Origin: an uncultured Eubacteriales bacterium | GTDB taxonomy: Bacteria > Bacillota > Clostridia > Christensenellales > Aristaeellaceae | Length of the DNA: 17,692 bases | Reading direction: 5' to 3' | NCBI GenBank assembly: GCA_900553265.1 | Contig: USDD01000058.1 | Span: 1 to 17,692 of the forward strand | Part shown: positions 1-6,250 of the stretch, one piece after another | Position numbering within the stretch: position 1 is the stretch's first letter | Layout of the letters: each line of letters begins with the position of its first letter | Program-made: the position numbers and the translations under genes | Notes under the pieces: model-generated | What the model saw: the letters and a program-made list of their open reading frames with translations, nothing else | What the model was told of the DNA's origin: nothing | Database searches by the model: none

Positions 1-212
1 CCAATGAACGGGCTGCCCGGAAGGTAGTCCTGAAAGGCGATCACGATGCCGTACATCGGAATGTAGCAGAACACGAAAATCAGCGCCAGCACCGGAATGA
101 GCAGACTGTAATATTGCAGCATTTCTCCGTCGATGCGCTTTTTCGCCGCCGAAGCCTTGACCGGCGGCCGAACGGCTTTCTGCCCGCGCCGCGCGTTTCG
201 CTCTGCATTCAT
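1..212 (-). CDS. Sugar ABC transporter permease, LplB type (N-terminal part, runs off left edge)
   Basis: I translated this by eye from the complement. The first 70 codons give a basic, soluble N-terminus of about 30 residues, then a hydrophobic segment around residues 34-58 with the motif YIPMYGIVIAFQDY. That motif is the hallmark of LplB/YteP-type permeases, inner-membrane subunits of CUT1 ABC importers for oligosaccharides. The ATG at 212-210 is preceded by GAGGGGGAA seven bases upstream, and a promoter (TTGAAA-N17-TACAAT) lies further up. The gene is divergent from the GH110-like enzyme, so a shared glycan-uptake function is plausible but inferred. The rest of the gene and any partner permease or binding protein are outside the window. 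Family assignment rests on this short but characteristic stretch. Confidence 0.88.
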   Translation of the reverse strand, partial: MNAERNARRGQKAVRPPVKASAAKKRIDGEMLQYYSLLIPVLALIFVFCYIPMYGIVIAFQDYLPGSPFI

Positions 213-236
213 CTTTGCGTTCCCCCTCGTCGGTTT

Positions 237-248
237 TAACAGATGTTA
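237..248. promoter_or_regulatory. Candidate operator, palindrome TAACAGATGTTA
   Basis: Five-base arms TAACA/TGTTA around GA sit directly on the predicted transcription start of the permease gene, where a bound repressor would block initiation. The regulator is unknown. The palindrome is short and could be chance. Confidence 0.35.
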
Positions 249-276
249 TTGTATGCGCCTTCTTTTTTCCTTTCAA
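248..276 (-). promoter_or_regulatory. Sigma-A-type promoter of the LplB-like permease
   Basis: On the minus strand, TTGAAA (276-271) is followed by a 17-base spacer and TACAAT (253-248). Transcription would start near 241, about 30 bases before the ATG. Confidence 0.75.
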
Positions 277-370
277 GAGACAAAAAATAACACCACGAAC
301 AGAAATTAACCGTTTCTCGCGTTATTTCCAATCCATTTGCCGAAATTTGCAATTATTGTTCCAGCAGTGA

Positions 371-382
371 AAAACCGGTTTT
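371..382. promoter_or_regulatory. Candidate operator, palindrome AAAACCGGTTTT
   Basis: This is a perfect 12-base palindrome with a central CpG, nine bases upstream of the -35 box of the GH110-like gene. CpG-centred even palindromes are typical of LacI-family operators, but no LacI-type gene is in the window, so this is inference. Confidence 0.42.
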
Positions 383-391
383 CGCAAGCCC

Positions 392-420
392 TTGCTTTTG
401 AAAAGCGCTTCTTTTATAAT
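392..420 (+). promoter_or_regulatory. Sigma-A-type promoter of the GH110-like gene
   Basis: TTGCTT (392-397), 17-base spacer, perfect TATAAT (415-420). Predicted start is near 427, giving a leader of about 27 bases. This places the ATG at 337 upstream of the transcript and supports 454 as the real start. Confidence 0.82.
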
Positions 421-438
421 GTCCGCAGCAACTCAGTT

Positions 439-444
439 GGGAGG
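439..444 (+). promoter_or_regulatory. Ribosome binding site GGGAGG that decides the start at 454
   Basis: GGGAGG lies nine bases before the ATG at 454. The in-frame ATG at 337 has no such site and lies before the promoter. Confidence 0.8.
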
Positions 445-453
445 ATTTGCCTG

Positions 454-2064
454 ATGGAAACCATTCGTCTGAATCCCGGCGCGACCTCCGGCGAGGTCGC
501 GCGGCTTCTCGCCCAGGCCCCGGAGGGCGCGCGCCTGTGTCTCGAACCGGCGGTCTACACCTTTGGAAGGGAAGGCGTCTATCGCGGCTTCTTTGCGCCG
601 TCCAACAACGACACCGGCGAAAAGGCCGTGGTCTTTCCCTTCCTTAAAAAGAAGAGACTGCGTCTGGACGGCTGCGGCGCGACGCTGTCCTTCACCGAGC
701 GCCTCTTCCCCTTCGTCCTTCAGGACTGCGAGGACGTGGTGCTGGAGAATTTCACCATCGACTTTACCTTTCCGCGCTACGCTGTGGCCGAGGTCGTGCG
801 CGCGGATGAATCGGCGCTGACGCTGCGCGTGGATCCCTCGCGTTTCCCCTTCCGAGTGGAAAACGGCTGTCTGTCCTTCCAGTCCGGCTCGGAATGGCGC
901 TCCACGGCGCAGAAGAAGTTCTTTCTCGCCCCGCTGGACGGCCGCGGCAGCTGCGTCTATCTGGTGGCCGGCGACACGGAGGATCCTCTGCGCAATCTCG
1001 CCGCCGCGCTGCTGCGCACCGACGCGCGCATGCTCGGCGAGGACTGTATCGAACTGGCCTATCGCCCCGGCTCTCCCCGGGCCAACCTCTTCGAGGGCCA
1101 GCGCATCGTCGTCAGCCACGACGAGAACCGGGAAAACGACCTGTTCTTTCTCGAGCGCTGCCGGAACGTGACGCTGCGCAGCATCCGCATACTCCGCGGC
1201 GCGGGCATGGGCGTAATCGGCCAGCTCTGCCGCGACCTGACCATTGAGAACATGCGCATCGAGACGGAACCCTCGCGAAATGAGCCCCTCTCCATCACCG
1301 CCGACGCGTTCCACTTCCTCCATTGCAGCGGCAGGCTGGAAATCCGCGGCTGCACCGTGCGAGATACGCTGGACGACGCGGTAAACATCCACGGAATCTA
1401 CACGCAGATCTCCGAGGTTTGCGGCTCCCGCGCCGTAGCGCGTCTGGGCCATCAGGAGCAGTACGGCTTCAATCCCTATCTTCCCGGCGACCGCGTCATG
1501 GTTCTCGGCGCGCAGGGCGAAATGAGCCGGCTCTGCGTGCGCTCCGCCGAGCTCATCGAGAATGGAACAGCCATCGCGCTGGAATTTGAGGAAAACGCCG
1601 AATCGCTCCTCCGGCCCGGCTGCTATCTGGACAATCCCGACCGCATGCCCGAGATTCTGCTGGAGAACAACCAATTTCTCAACTGCCCCCGGGTGCTGCT
1701 GGGCAGCCCGCGGCGCACCGTCGTGCGCGGCAACCGCCTTCAGCTCCACGGCGCGGTGACGATGACCGGCGGCGTGGACTACTGGTTCGAATCGGGCATG
1801 TCCCGGAACGCGCGCGTCGAGGGCAACGATTTTCTCGCGCTGCCCGGCCATTCCCGCGCCGCCGTCAGCATGGAGGTCAAGGGCGGCAACGTCTGCCGTC
1901 TGGCGCACCGGGACGTCGCCGTGCTGGACAACCGCCTTTCCGGCTTTTCCCAGCTGCTGAATGCAGAAGCGACGGACGGCCTGCTCGTTTCCGGCAACCG
2001 GAGCGACGCAGGCGACTGCGAGATCCGCCTCAGGAACTGCCAAAACGTCGCCGTCCGCTCCTGA
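454..2064 (+). CDS. GH110-family alpha-galactosidase-like right-handed beta-helix enzyme
   Basis: The protein has 536 residues and is built of short beta-helix turns (for example LRLDGCGATLSF, VVLENFTIDFTFP, VTLRSIRIL, LTIENMRI, ILLENNQFLNC). Landmarks match glycoside hydrolase family 110, which removes terminal alpha-1,3-galactose: SNND at 50-53, NFTIDF at 99-104, GMGVIGQLC at 251-259, ADAFHF at 283-288 and LDDAVNIHG starting at 306. Asp284, Asp307 and Asp308 have the 23/24-residue spacing I recall for the GH110 catalytic aspartates. There is no signal peptide or membrane segment, so it should act in the cytoplasm on imported sugars, consistent with the divergent permease. The start at 454 is chosen over 337 from the ribosome site and promoter. 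Galactosidase activity is inferred; another polysaccharide-active beta-helix enzyme is the alternative. Confidence 0.78.
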   Translation: METIRLNPGATSGEVARLLAQAPEGARLCLEPAVYTFGREGVYRGFFAPSNNDTGEKAVVFPFLKKKRLRLDGCGATLSFTERLFPFVLQDCEDVVLENFTIDFTFPRYAVAEVVRADESALTLRVDPSRFPFRVENGCLSFQSGSEWRSTAQKKFFLAPLDGRGSCVYLVAGDTEDPLRNLAAALLRTDARMLGEDCIELAYRPGSPRANLFEGQRIVVSHDENRENDLFFLERCRNVTLRSIRILRGAGMGVIGQLCRDLTIENMRIETEPSRNEPLSITADAFHFLHCSGRLEIRGCTVRDTLDDAVNIHGIYTQISEVCGSRAVARLGHQEQYGFNPYLPGDRVMVLGAQGEMSRLCVRSAELIENGTAIALEFEENAESLLRPGCYLDNPDRMPEILLENNQFLNCPRVLLGSPRRTVVRGNRLQLHGAVTMTGGVDYWFESGMSRNARVEGNDFLALPGHSRAAVSMEVKGGNVCRLAHRDVAVLDNRLSGFSQLLNAEATDGLLVSGNRSDAGDCEIRLRNCQNVAVRS

Positions 2065-2091
2065 GCAGTCCATTTCTTCGCACACGAAAGG

Positions 2092-2124
2092 GAGGGCGGT
2101 TCCCTCCGGGAACCGCCCTCTTTT
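2092..2124. terminator. Bidirectional rho-independent terminator
   Basis: A perfect 13-bp stem (2092-2104 with 2108-2120) closes a three-base TCC loop and is followed by TTTT and CTTTCC. It lies between the convergent GH110-like gene and the minus-strand operon. The T run is good on the plus strand and weaker (CTTTC) on the minus strand. Confidence 0.9.
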
Positions 2125-2135
2125 CTTTCCTTAAC

Positions 2136-2471
2136 TCAGTCGAGAATGTGAATTCCGCCCACCACCGGCAGCTCTACGGCCTTGCCGGAGCTGGTCAGCA
2201 GCACGAAGCACATAACGCCCACGGCGAACAGCGCGAACTGCACCAGCCGCGCCGCCAGCCGGAACAGCCAGCCCAGCAGCGGAACGCCGGCGAAAATGCC
2301 CAGCACCATGCCCGCCAGCAGCGACACGATGAACAGAATCAGTCCCTGATTGGCGCAGTGCCGCCCCAGCTTGGAGTCCCTGCAAAGAATCAGCGGCAGA
2401 AAAAACACGATATAGCCCAGACCGGCCTTGATCTTGTTGGCCTGCCAGTCCTCGTCGGTAAAAGAAATCAC
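2136..2471 (-). CDS. Small multi-pass membrane protein, unknown function
   Basis: The product is a 111-residue protein with two to three hydrophobic segments, around 16-30, 42-70 and 73-95. The soluble N-terminus MISFTDEDWQANK and the stretch RDSKLGRHCANQGLILFI resemble small clostridial membrane proteins in which a DSKFGRFHANQ-like loop links helices (DUF4870-like); that resemblance is from memory. Translation starts at GTG (2471-2469), which overlaps the TGA of the upstream regulator as GTGA. GGAGG and GAGG sequences just upstream within that gene can serve as the ribosome site. The overlap implies translational coupling with the XRE protein, so it may work with it. No function can be assigned. 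Confidence 0.78.
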   Translation of the reverse strand: MISFTDEDWQANKIKAGLGYIVFFLPLILCRDSKLGRHCANQGLILFIVSLLAGMVLGIFAGVPLLGWLFRLAARLVQFALFAVGVMCFVLLTSSGKAVELPVVGGIHILD

Positions 2472-4021
2472 TTGTCCTCACCCTCCGTTTCGTCCTTCTT
2501 CATCAGCGCGTCCAGCATGTCGATGGCGTCGAAATTGCCCGCGTCAATGGCGATCTCCATCAGCCATTCCACGCCGCGGCCGTCCAGCCGCTCGGCATAG
2601 CGCTTCACATTCTCCCAGTCGCCGGATTTGGCCAGCCGGATGCAGCATTTGCACAGCGCGTCCGGAGCCAGCGCGTCCACGATCATGTCGAAGAATTCAA
2701 AGGCCCCGGCGCTCAGCGCCTCCAGCGCCGTCTGCTCCACCTGTGCGGGCTGCATGTCGTATTTGGTCAGCTGCACGGCCAGCATCCGCGCGCCCGCCCG
2801 GCGCGCCGCCCCGGCGATCTCCACCACGCAGTTCTCCAGCGCGATCTGCTCGGCATAGGCCGACAGCCACTGCCAGTTCTCGGCCTTCATGGCCGCCAGC
2901 GCCACCTTCTGCTGCAGCTCGTCGTCGAATTTCCAGACGTGCTCGCCCAGCCAGCCCCAGTCGCCGTTGGCGATGGCGCTGTCGATGGCCTCCGCGTCGG
3001 CGTAGCCGCCCAGATGCTCGCACACCCAGTCCTGCATGCCCAGGCTGTTGGCCTTCTCCGAGATGCGCTTCTTCAGATCCTCCTCGGTGATCTCGTCGAT
3101 GTGCGCCGCGATCCAGTCCCATTTGCCGTCCTCCATGGCGCGCTCAAAGGCGCTGCGGCGCAGGCGCGCCTGCCGCTCGGCCCGGCTGACGGTTTCGGAA
3201 GTGGTCAGGCCCTCGAAGGCCCGGCCCACCTCGCCGGCCACGTCGCCGCCGATTTTGACCACCTTGCGCACGGCCTTGTCCACGCCCTTGCCGATCTTCT
3301 GGGAGACCTCGTCGATCTTGCGGCCCACGTCCTCCATGCCGCTGCTCTTCGACCACTTCTCCCCGGCGGCCACCATGCGCGCCAGCGCATCCACGGCCTC
3401 CTTTTTCAAAAACGGCGCGACGCGCCGCAGCGTATCCCAGTTCATTTCCGATTCGCTGTCCGCAATCAGCTTTTCCAGACACTCGCCGGACACGAATGGC
3501 GCAAACCTCGCGATGTCCGCCGCGCTGAGCTTCTGCCCGCTGAGCATCTCCTCCAGCGCCTGCTTGCTCATGAACGGCGCCATCTGAAGCAGATTCTGCA
3601 GGTCGATATTCTCCGGCTTTTCCGGACTTTCCTTTTCGGTTTTCACCTCGGCCTCCTGAGCGCCGTCCTCTTCCTCCTCGGGCGCGGGCGCGTTCCGAGG
3701 CTCGGACTTGAACAGATTGCCGATGTCGTTGATGACTCCGTTGACGAAGCTGCCCACGGCGCTCTGAGCGGGCGCGGGCGGCGTCTGGGCGCTCTCCATG
3801 CGCGCCTCGGGCACGTCGCCGCTGATGAGCTGCTCGACGGTGATGCCGAACAGCTGCGTCAGCTCGACCATGGTCTGAATGTCCGGCAGTGCAGCTCCGT
3901 TTTCCCATTTGGAAACGGCCTGATGCGAAACGTTCATGGCAGCCGCCAGCTGCTGCTGCGTCATTCCCTTTGCCTGTCTCAGGCCTGCGATGGTTTTTCC
4001 GACGGTGCGATTGTCAATCAT
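2468..4021 (-). CDS. XRE-family transcriptional regulator with a long alpha-helical repeat tail
   Basis: The protein has 517 residues. Residues 5-66 are a classic Cro/C1 helix-turn-helix: GLRQAKGMTQQQLAAAMNVS, then HQAVSKWENG and a terminal LFGITVEQLISG. An acidic, Pro-rich linker (about 75-138) follows. Next come three APF repeats (148, 174 and 202; MAPFMSKQALEEML, FAPFVSGECLEKLI, VAPFLKKEAVDALA), a Gly/Lys/Val-rich amphipathic stretch (about 228-270), and a region to about 505 with a repeating G-x-W-x-W-hydrophobic helix every 25-29 residues. It has no membrane segment. The ATG at 4021 has GGAGG eight bases upstream and its own promoter. DNA binding is well supported; the tail probably forms an alpha-solenoid that senses a ligand or binds a protein, which is inference. 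It is first in an operon with the small membrane protein. Confidence 0.88.
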   Translation of the reverse strand: MIDNRTVGKTIAGLRQAKGMTQQQLAAAMNVSHQAVSKWENGAALPDIQTMVELTQLFGITVEQLISGDVPEARMESAQTPPAPAQSAVGSFVNGVINDIGNLFKSEPRNAPAPEEEEDGAQEAEVKTEKESPEKPENIDLQNLLQMAPFMSKQALEEMLSGQKLSAADIARFAPFVSGECLEKLIADSESEMNWDTLRRVAPFLKKEAVDALARMVAAGEKWSKSSGMEDVGRKIDEVSQKIGKGVDKAVRKVVKIGGDVAGEVGRAFEGLTTSETVSRAERQARLRRSAFERAMEDGKWDWIAAHIDEITEEDLKKRISEKANSLGMQDWVCEHLGGYADAEAIDSAIANGDWGWLGEHVWKFDDELQQKVALAAMKAENWQWLSAYAEQIALENCVVEIAGAARRAGARMLAVQLTKYDMQPAQVEQTALEALSAGAFEFFDMIVDALAPDALCKCCIRLAKSGDWENVKRYAERLDGRGVEWLMEIAIDAGNFDAIDMLDALMKKDETEGEDK

Positions 4022-4075
4022 TTTTCTTTCCTCCGTTTCGCACTGGAATGGATGGCGAACCCCTTCACCATGATC

Positions 4076-4104
4076 AGTATAGCACTTTCTAATTCAAATT
4101 GCAA
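4076..4104 (-). promoter_or_regulatory. Promoter of the XRE operon
   Basis: On the minus strand, TTGCAA (4104-4099), 17-base spacer, TATACT (4081-4076). The predicted start is near 4069 and the leader is about 48 bases. Confidence 0.75.
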
Positions 4105-4143
4105 GCAACCTAAGGTTGAATTCATAGAATCTCGGTTGAATTC
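4091..4143. repeat. Three TTGAATT boxes, candidate XRE autoregulatory sites
   Basis: AATTCAA (4091-4097, inverted) lies inside the XRE promoter spacer. TTGAATT recurs at 4116-4122 and 4136-4142 as part of the ten-base direct repeat GGTTGAATTC (4114-4123 and 4134-4143), spaced 20 bases, about two helical turns. The palindrome AACCTAAGGTT (4107-4117) abuts the -35 box. The XRE protein is the natural candidate binder; no binding is shown. Confidence 0.5.
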
Positions 4144-4153
4144 CGCAGTTTTG

Positions 4154-4180
4154 CTAGCACTCCTTTTTGTCGAGTGCCAA
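4154..4180. promoter_or_regulatory. CIRCE heat-shock operator (HrcA site)
   Basis: CTAGCACTC, nine spacer bases (4163-4171), then GAGTGCCAA. Against the consensus TTAGCACTC-N9-GAGTGCTAA this matches 8 of 9 bases in each arm. HrcA represses chaperone operons through this element. Here it lies just upstream of the -35 box of htpG rather than over the transcription start. Confidence 0.88.
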
Positions 4181-4187
4181 AAATCCC

Positions 4188-4216
4188 TTGACAAGTCCTC
4201 TCAAAAGGATTAAAAT
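4188..4216 (+). promoter_or_regulatory. Sigma-A promoter of htpG
   Basis: Perfect TTGACA (4188-4193), 17-base spacer, TAAAAT (4211-4216). Predicted start is near 4223, with a leader of about 24 bases. Confidence 0.88.
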
Positions 4217-4246
4217 AATGAAAACCAACCACGGGAGGGATATTAT

Positions 4247-6130
4247 ATGTACGGACATGGTACTGTATCGATAAACGCTGAGAACATTATGCCGGTCATC
4301 AAGCAGTGGCTCTATTCGGATAAGGACATCTTCGTTCGCGAAATGGTCAGCAACGGCTGCGACGCGGTGAGCAAACACAAGCGGCTGGTCGCCACCGGCG
4401 AGGCCCCGAAGGACGACGCGCCCTATCGCGTGGACGTGGTGCTGGACAAGGAAGCCGGAACCATTTCCTTCAGCGACAACGGTCTGGGCATGACCGCCGA
4501 GGAAGTCGAAAAATACATCGCGCAGGTGGCCTTCTCCGGCGCCTCGGATTTCCTGAGCAAGTACGCCTCGGACGAGAACGCCGCCGACGACAACAAGATC
4601 ATCGGCCACTTCGGCTTGGGCTTCTACAGCGCGTTCATGGTTTCCGACAAGGTGGTCATCGACACCAAGAGCTACACCGACGCGCCCGCCGTCCGCTGGA
4701 TCAGCTCCGACGGCATGGAATATGAAACCGAGGAATCCGACCGCACCGCCCGCGGCACGACCATTACGCTGACCATCGACGAGGAGGACAAGGAATTCCT
4801 GAACCTCTGGACGCTGCGCCAGACGCTGGAGAAGCACTGCGCCTTCATGCCGGTGCCGATCTACTTAAGCGAGGTTCAGCCGCCCAAAGCCGAGGAAAAA
4901 AAGGCCGAGGACGGCGCGGAAACCAAGCCCGAGGAGAAGCCCGCCGAGCCGGAGCAGATCAACGACGTCAACCCGCTGTGGATGCGCAAGCCCTCCGACT
5001 GCACCGACGAGGACTACAAGGCCTTCTATCACAAGGTGTTCCACGACTACGAGGAGCCACTGTTCTGGATCCATCTGAATGCGGAGTACCCCTTCAACCT
5101 CAAGGGCATCCTGTACTTCCCGAAGATCAAGAACGAGTTCTCCGCCAGTGAGGGCGTGGTCAAGCTCTACAACAATCAGGTGTTCGTGGCGGATAATATT
5201 AAGGAAGTCATTCCGGAATTCCTGCTGCTGCTCAAGGGCGTGATTGACTGCCCGGATCTGCCGCTGAATGTCTCCCGTTCTTTCCTGCAGAACGACGGCT
5301 ACGTCAAGAAGATGGCCGCCTACATCACCCGCAAGGTGGCCGATCGCCTCACCAGCGAGTTCAACAATAAGCGCGAGGACTACCAGCGCTACTGGGATGA
5401 CATCCATCCCTTCGTGAAGTACGGCTGCATGAAGGACGAGAAGTTCTACGACCGCGTGAAGAAGGCGCTGCTGTTCAAGACCACCGCCGGCGACTATCTG
5501 ACGCTGGAAGAATACCGCGCGCGCAACTGCGACGGCGAGGAATGCACCGTCTACTACGCCAGCGACGACAAGCGCCAGGCGCAGATGATCCGCCTGTACA
5601 CCGATCAGGGCAAGGACGTGGTGCTGCTCAACACCCTCATCGACGCCAACTTCATCAGCTTCCTGGAGTACGCCGAGCACGACGACAAGATCACCTTCAA
5701 GCGCGTGGACGCGGCGGCCGACGGCCTGACCGAGGACGGCGAGACCAGCGAGGACGAGCGCAAACAGCTGGAAACCCTCTTCCGCGCGGCGGTGAAGGAC
5801 GATCAGCTGGACGTGCAGCTCAAGCCCTTCAAGGCCGACGACATGATCGCCATGATCACCGTGGACGAGCAGAACCGGCGCTTTGCCGAAATGTCGGCGC
5901 GCTGGGGCGGCCCGGAGATGAACCTGCCGCAGAAGCGCACGCTGCTGCTCAATTCCAAGCATCCGCTGGTGAGCTGGCTCAAGACCGCCGAGGCCGGCGA
6001 GAACACCGACGCGGTGTGCGAGCAGATCGTCGATCTGGCCGAGATGGCGCGCCAGCCGCTGGTGGCCGACCGCATGGTGGAGTTCCTCAAGCGCTCCAAC
6101 GCCCTGCTGACGAAGGTCATCGCCAAATAA
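4247..6130 (+). CDS. htpG: Molecular chaperone HtpG (Hsp90)
   Basis: The 627-residue length fits bacterial Hsp90. The N-terminal GHKL ATPase domain shows REMVSNGCDA (Glu32, Asn36), SDNGLGM (Asp77) and the lid motif GHFGLGFYSAF from 120. The middle domain has NPLWMRKPS from about 242 and LPLNVSRSFLQND with the ATP-contacting Arg. The C-terminal dimerisation domain ends normally. Differences from canonical HtpG: NGCDA replaces NASDA, SRSFLQ replaces SREILQ, and an acidic/Lys/Pro linker (about 212-238) between the N and middle domains is unusually long and eukaryote-like. GGGAGGG lies seven bases before the ATG. Regulation should be heat-inducible through the CIRCE upstream. It is a single-gene transcript ending at the hairpin just downstream. 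Confidence 0.97.
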   Translation: MYGHGTVSINAENIMPVIKQWLYSDKDIFVREMVSNGCDAVSKHKRLVATGEAPKDDAPYRVDVVLDKEAGTISFSDNGLGMTAEEVEKYIAQVAFSGASDFLSKYASDENAADDNKIIGHFGLGFYSAFMVSDKVVIDTKSYTDAPAVRWISSDGMEYETEESDRTARGTTITLTIDEEDKEFLNLWTLRQTLEKHCAFMPVPIYLSEVQPPKAEEKKAEDGAETKPEEKPAEPEQINDVNPLWMRKPSDCTDEDYKAFYHKVFHDYEEPLFWIHLNAEYPFNLKGILYFPKIKNEFSASEGVVKLYNNQVFVADNIKEVIPEFLLLLKGVIDCPDLPLNVSRSFLQNDGYVKKMAAYITRKVADRLTSEFNNKREDYQRYWDDIHPFVKYGCMKDEKFYDRVKKALLFKTTAGDYLTLEEYRARNCDGEECTVYYASDDKRQAQMIRLYTDQGKDVVLLNTLIDANFISFLEYAEHDDKITFKRVDAAADGLTEDGETSEDERKQLETLFRAAVKDDQLDVQLKPFKADDMIAMITVDEQNRRFAEMSARWGGPEMNLPQKRTLLLNSKHPLVSWLKTAEAGENTDAVCEQIVDLAEMARQPLVADRMVEFLKRSNALLTKVIAK

Positions 6131-6143
6131 AAAATCCTTTTTC

Positions 6144-6173
6144 TCCCGCCAATTTCCCGTTGGCGGGATTTTT
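6144..6173 (+). terminator. Rho-independent terminator of htpG
   Basis: Nine-bp stem TCCCGCCAA/TTGGCGGGA (6144-6152 with 6160-6168), seven-base loop, then TTTTT. Confidence 0.9.
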
Positions 6174-6187
6174 CTATGCAATCTTCC

Positions 6188-6216
6188 TTGAACCCGCGCG
6201 CGCTTTAGGGTACAAT
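6188..6216 (+). promoter_or_regulatory. Promoter of the CotH/LTD surface-protein gene
   Basis: TTGAAC (6188-6193), 17-base spacer, TACAAT (6211-6216). It follows the htpG terminator by 15 bases, so the gene is transcribed independently. Confidence 0.78.
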
Positions 6217-6250
6217 AGAGAAAAGAAAACACCACCGCGGAGGATTATCC

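Noticed and set aside
433..2085. Long open frame antisense to the GH110-like gene
   Set aside because: High-GC coding DNA leaves long stop-free antisense frames. The translation is low-complexity Ala/Gly/Val/His without any family motif and has no matching ribosome site, while the plus-strand frame has clear GH110 motifs.
4865..6235. 456-codon antisense frame under htpG
   Set aside because: Shadow of htpG; no motif, and it would have to read through the htpG terminator hairpin.
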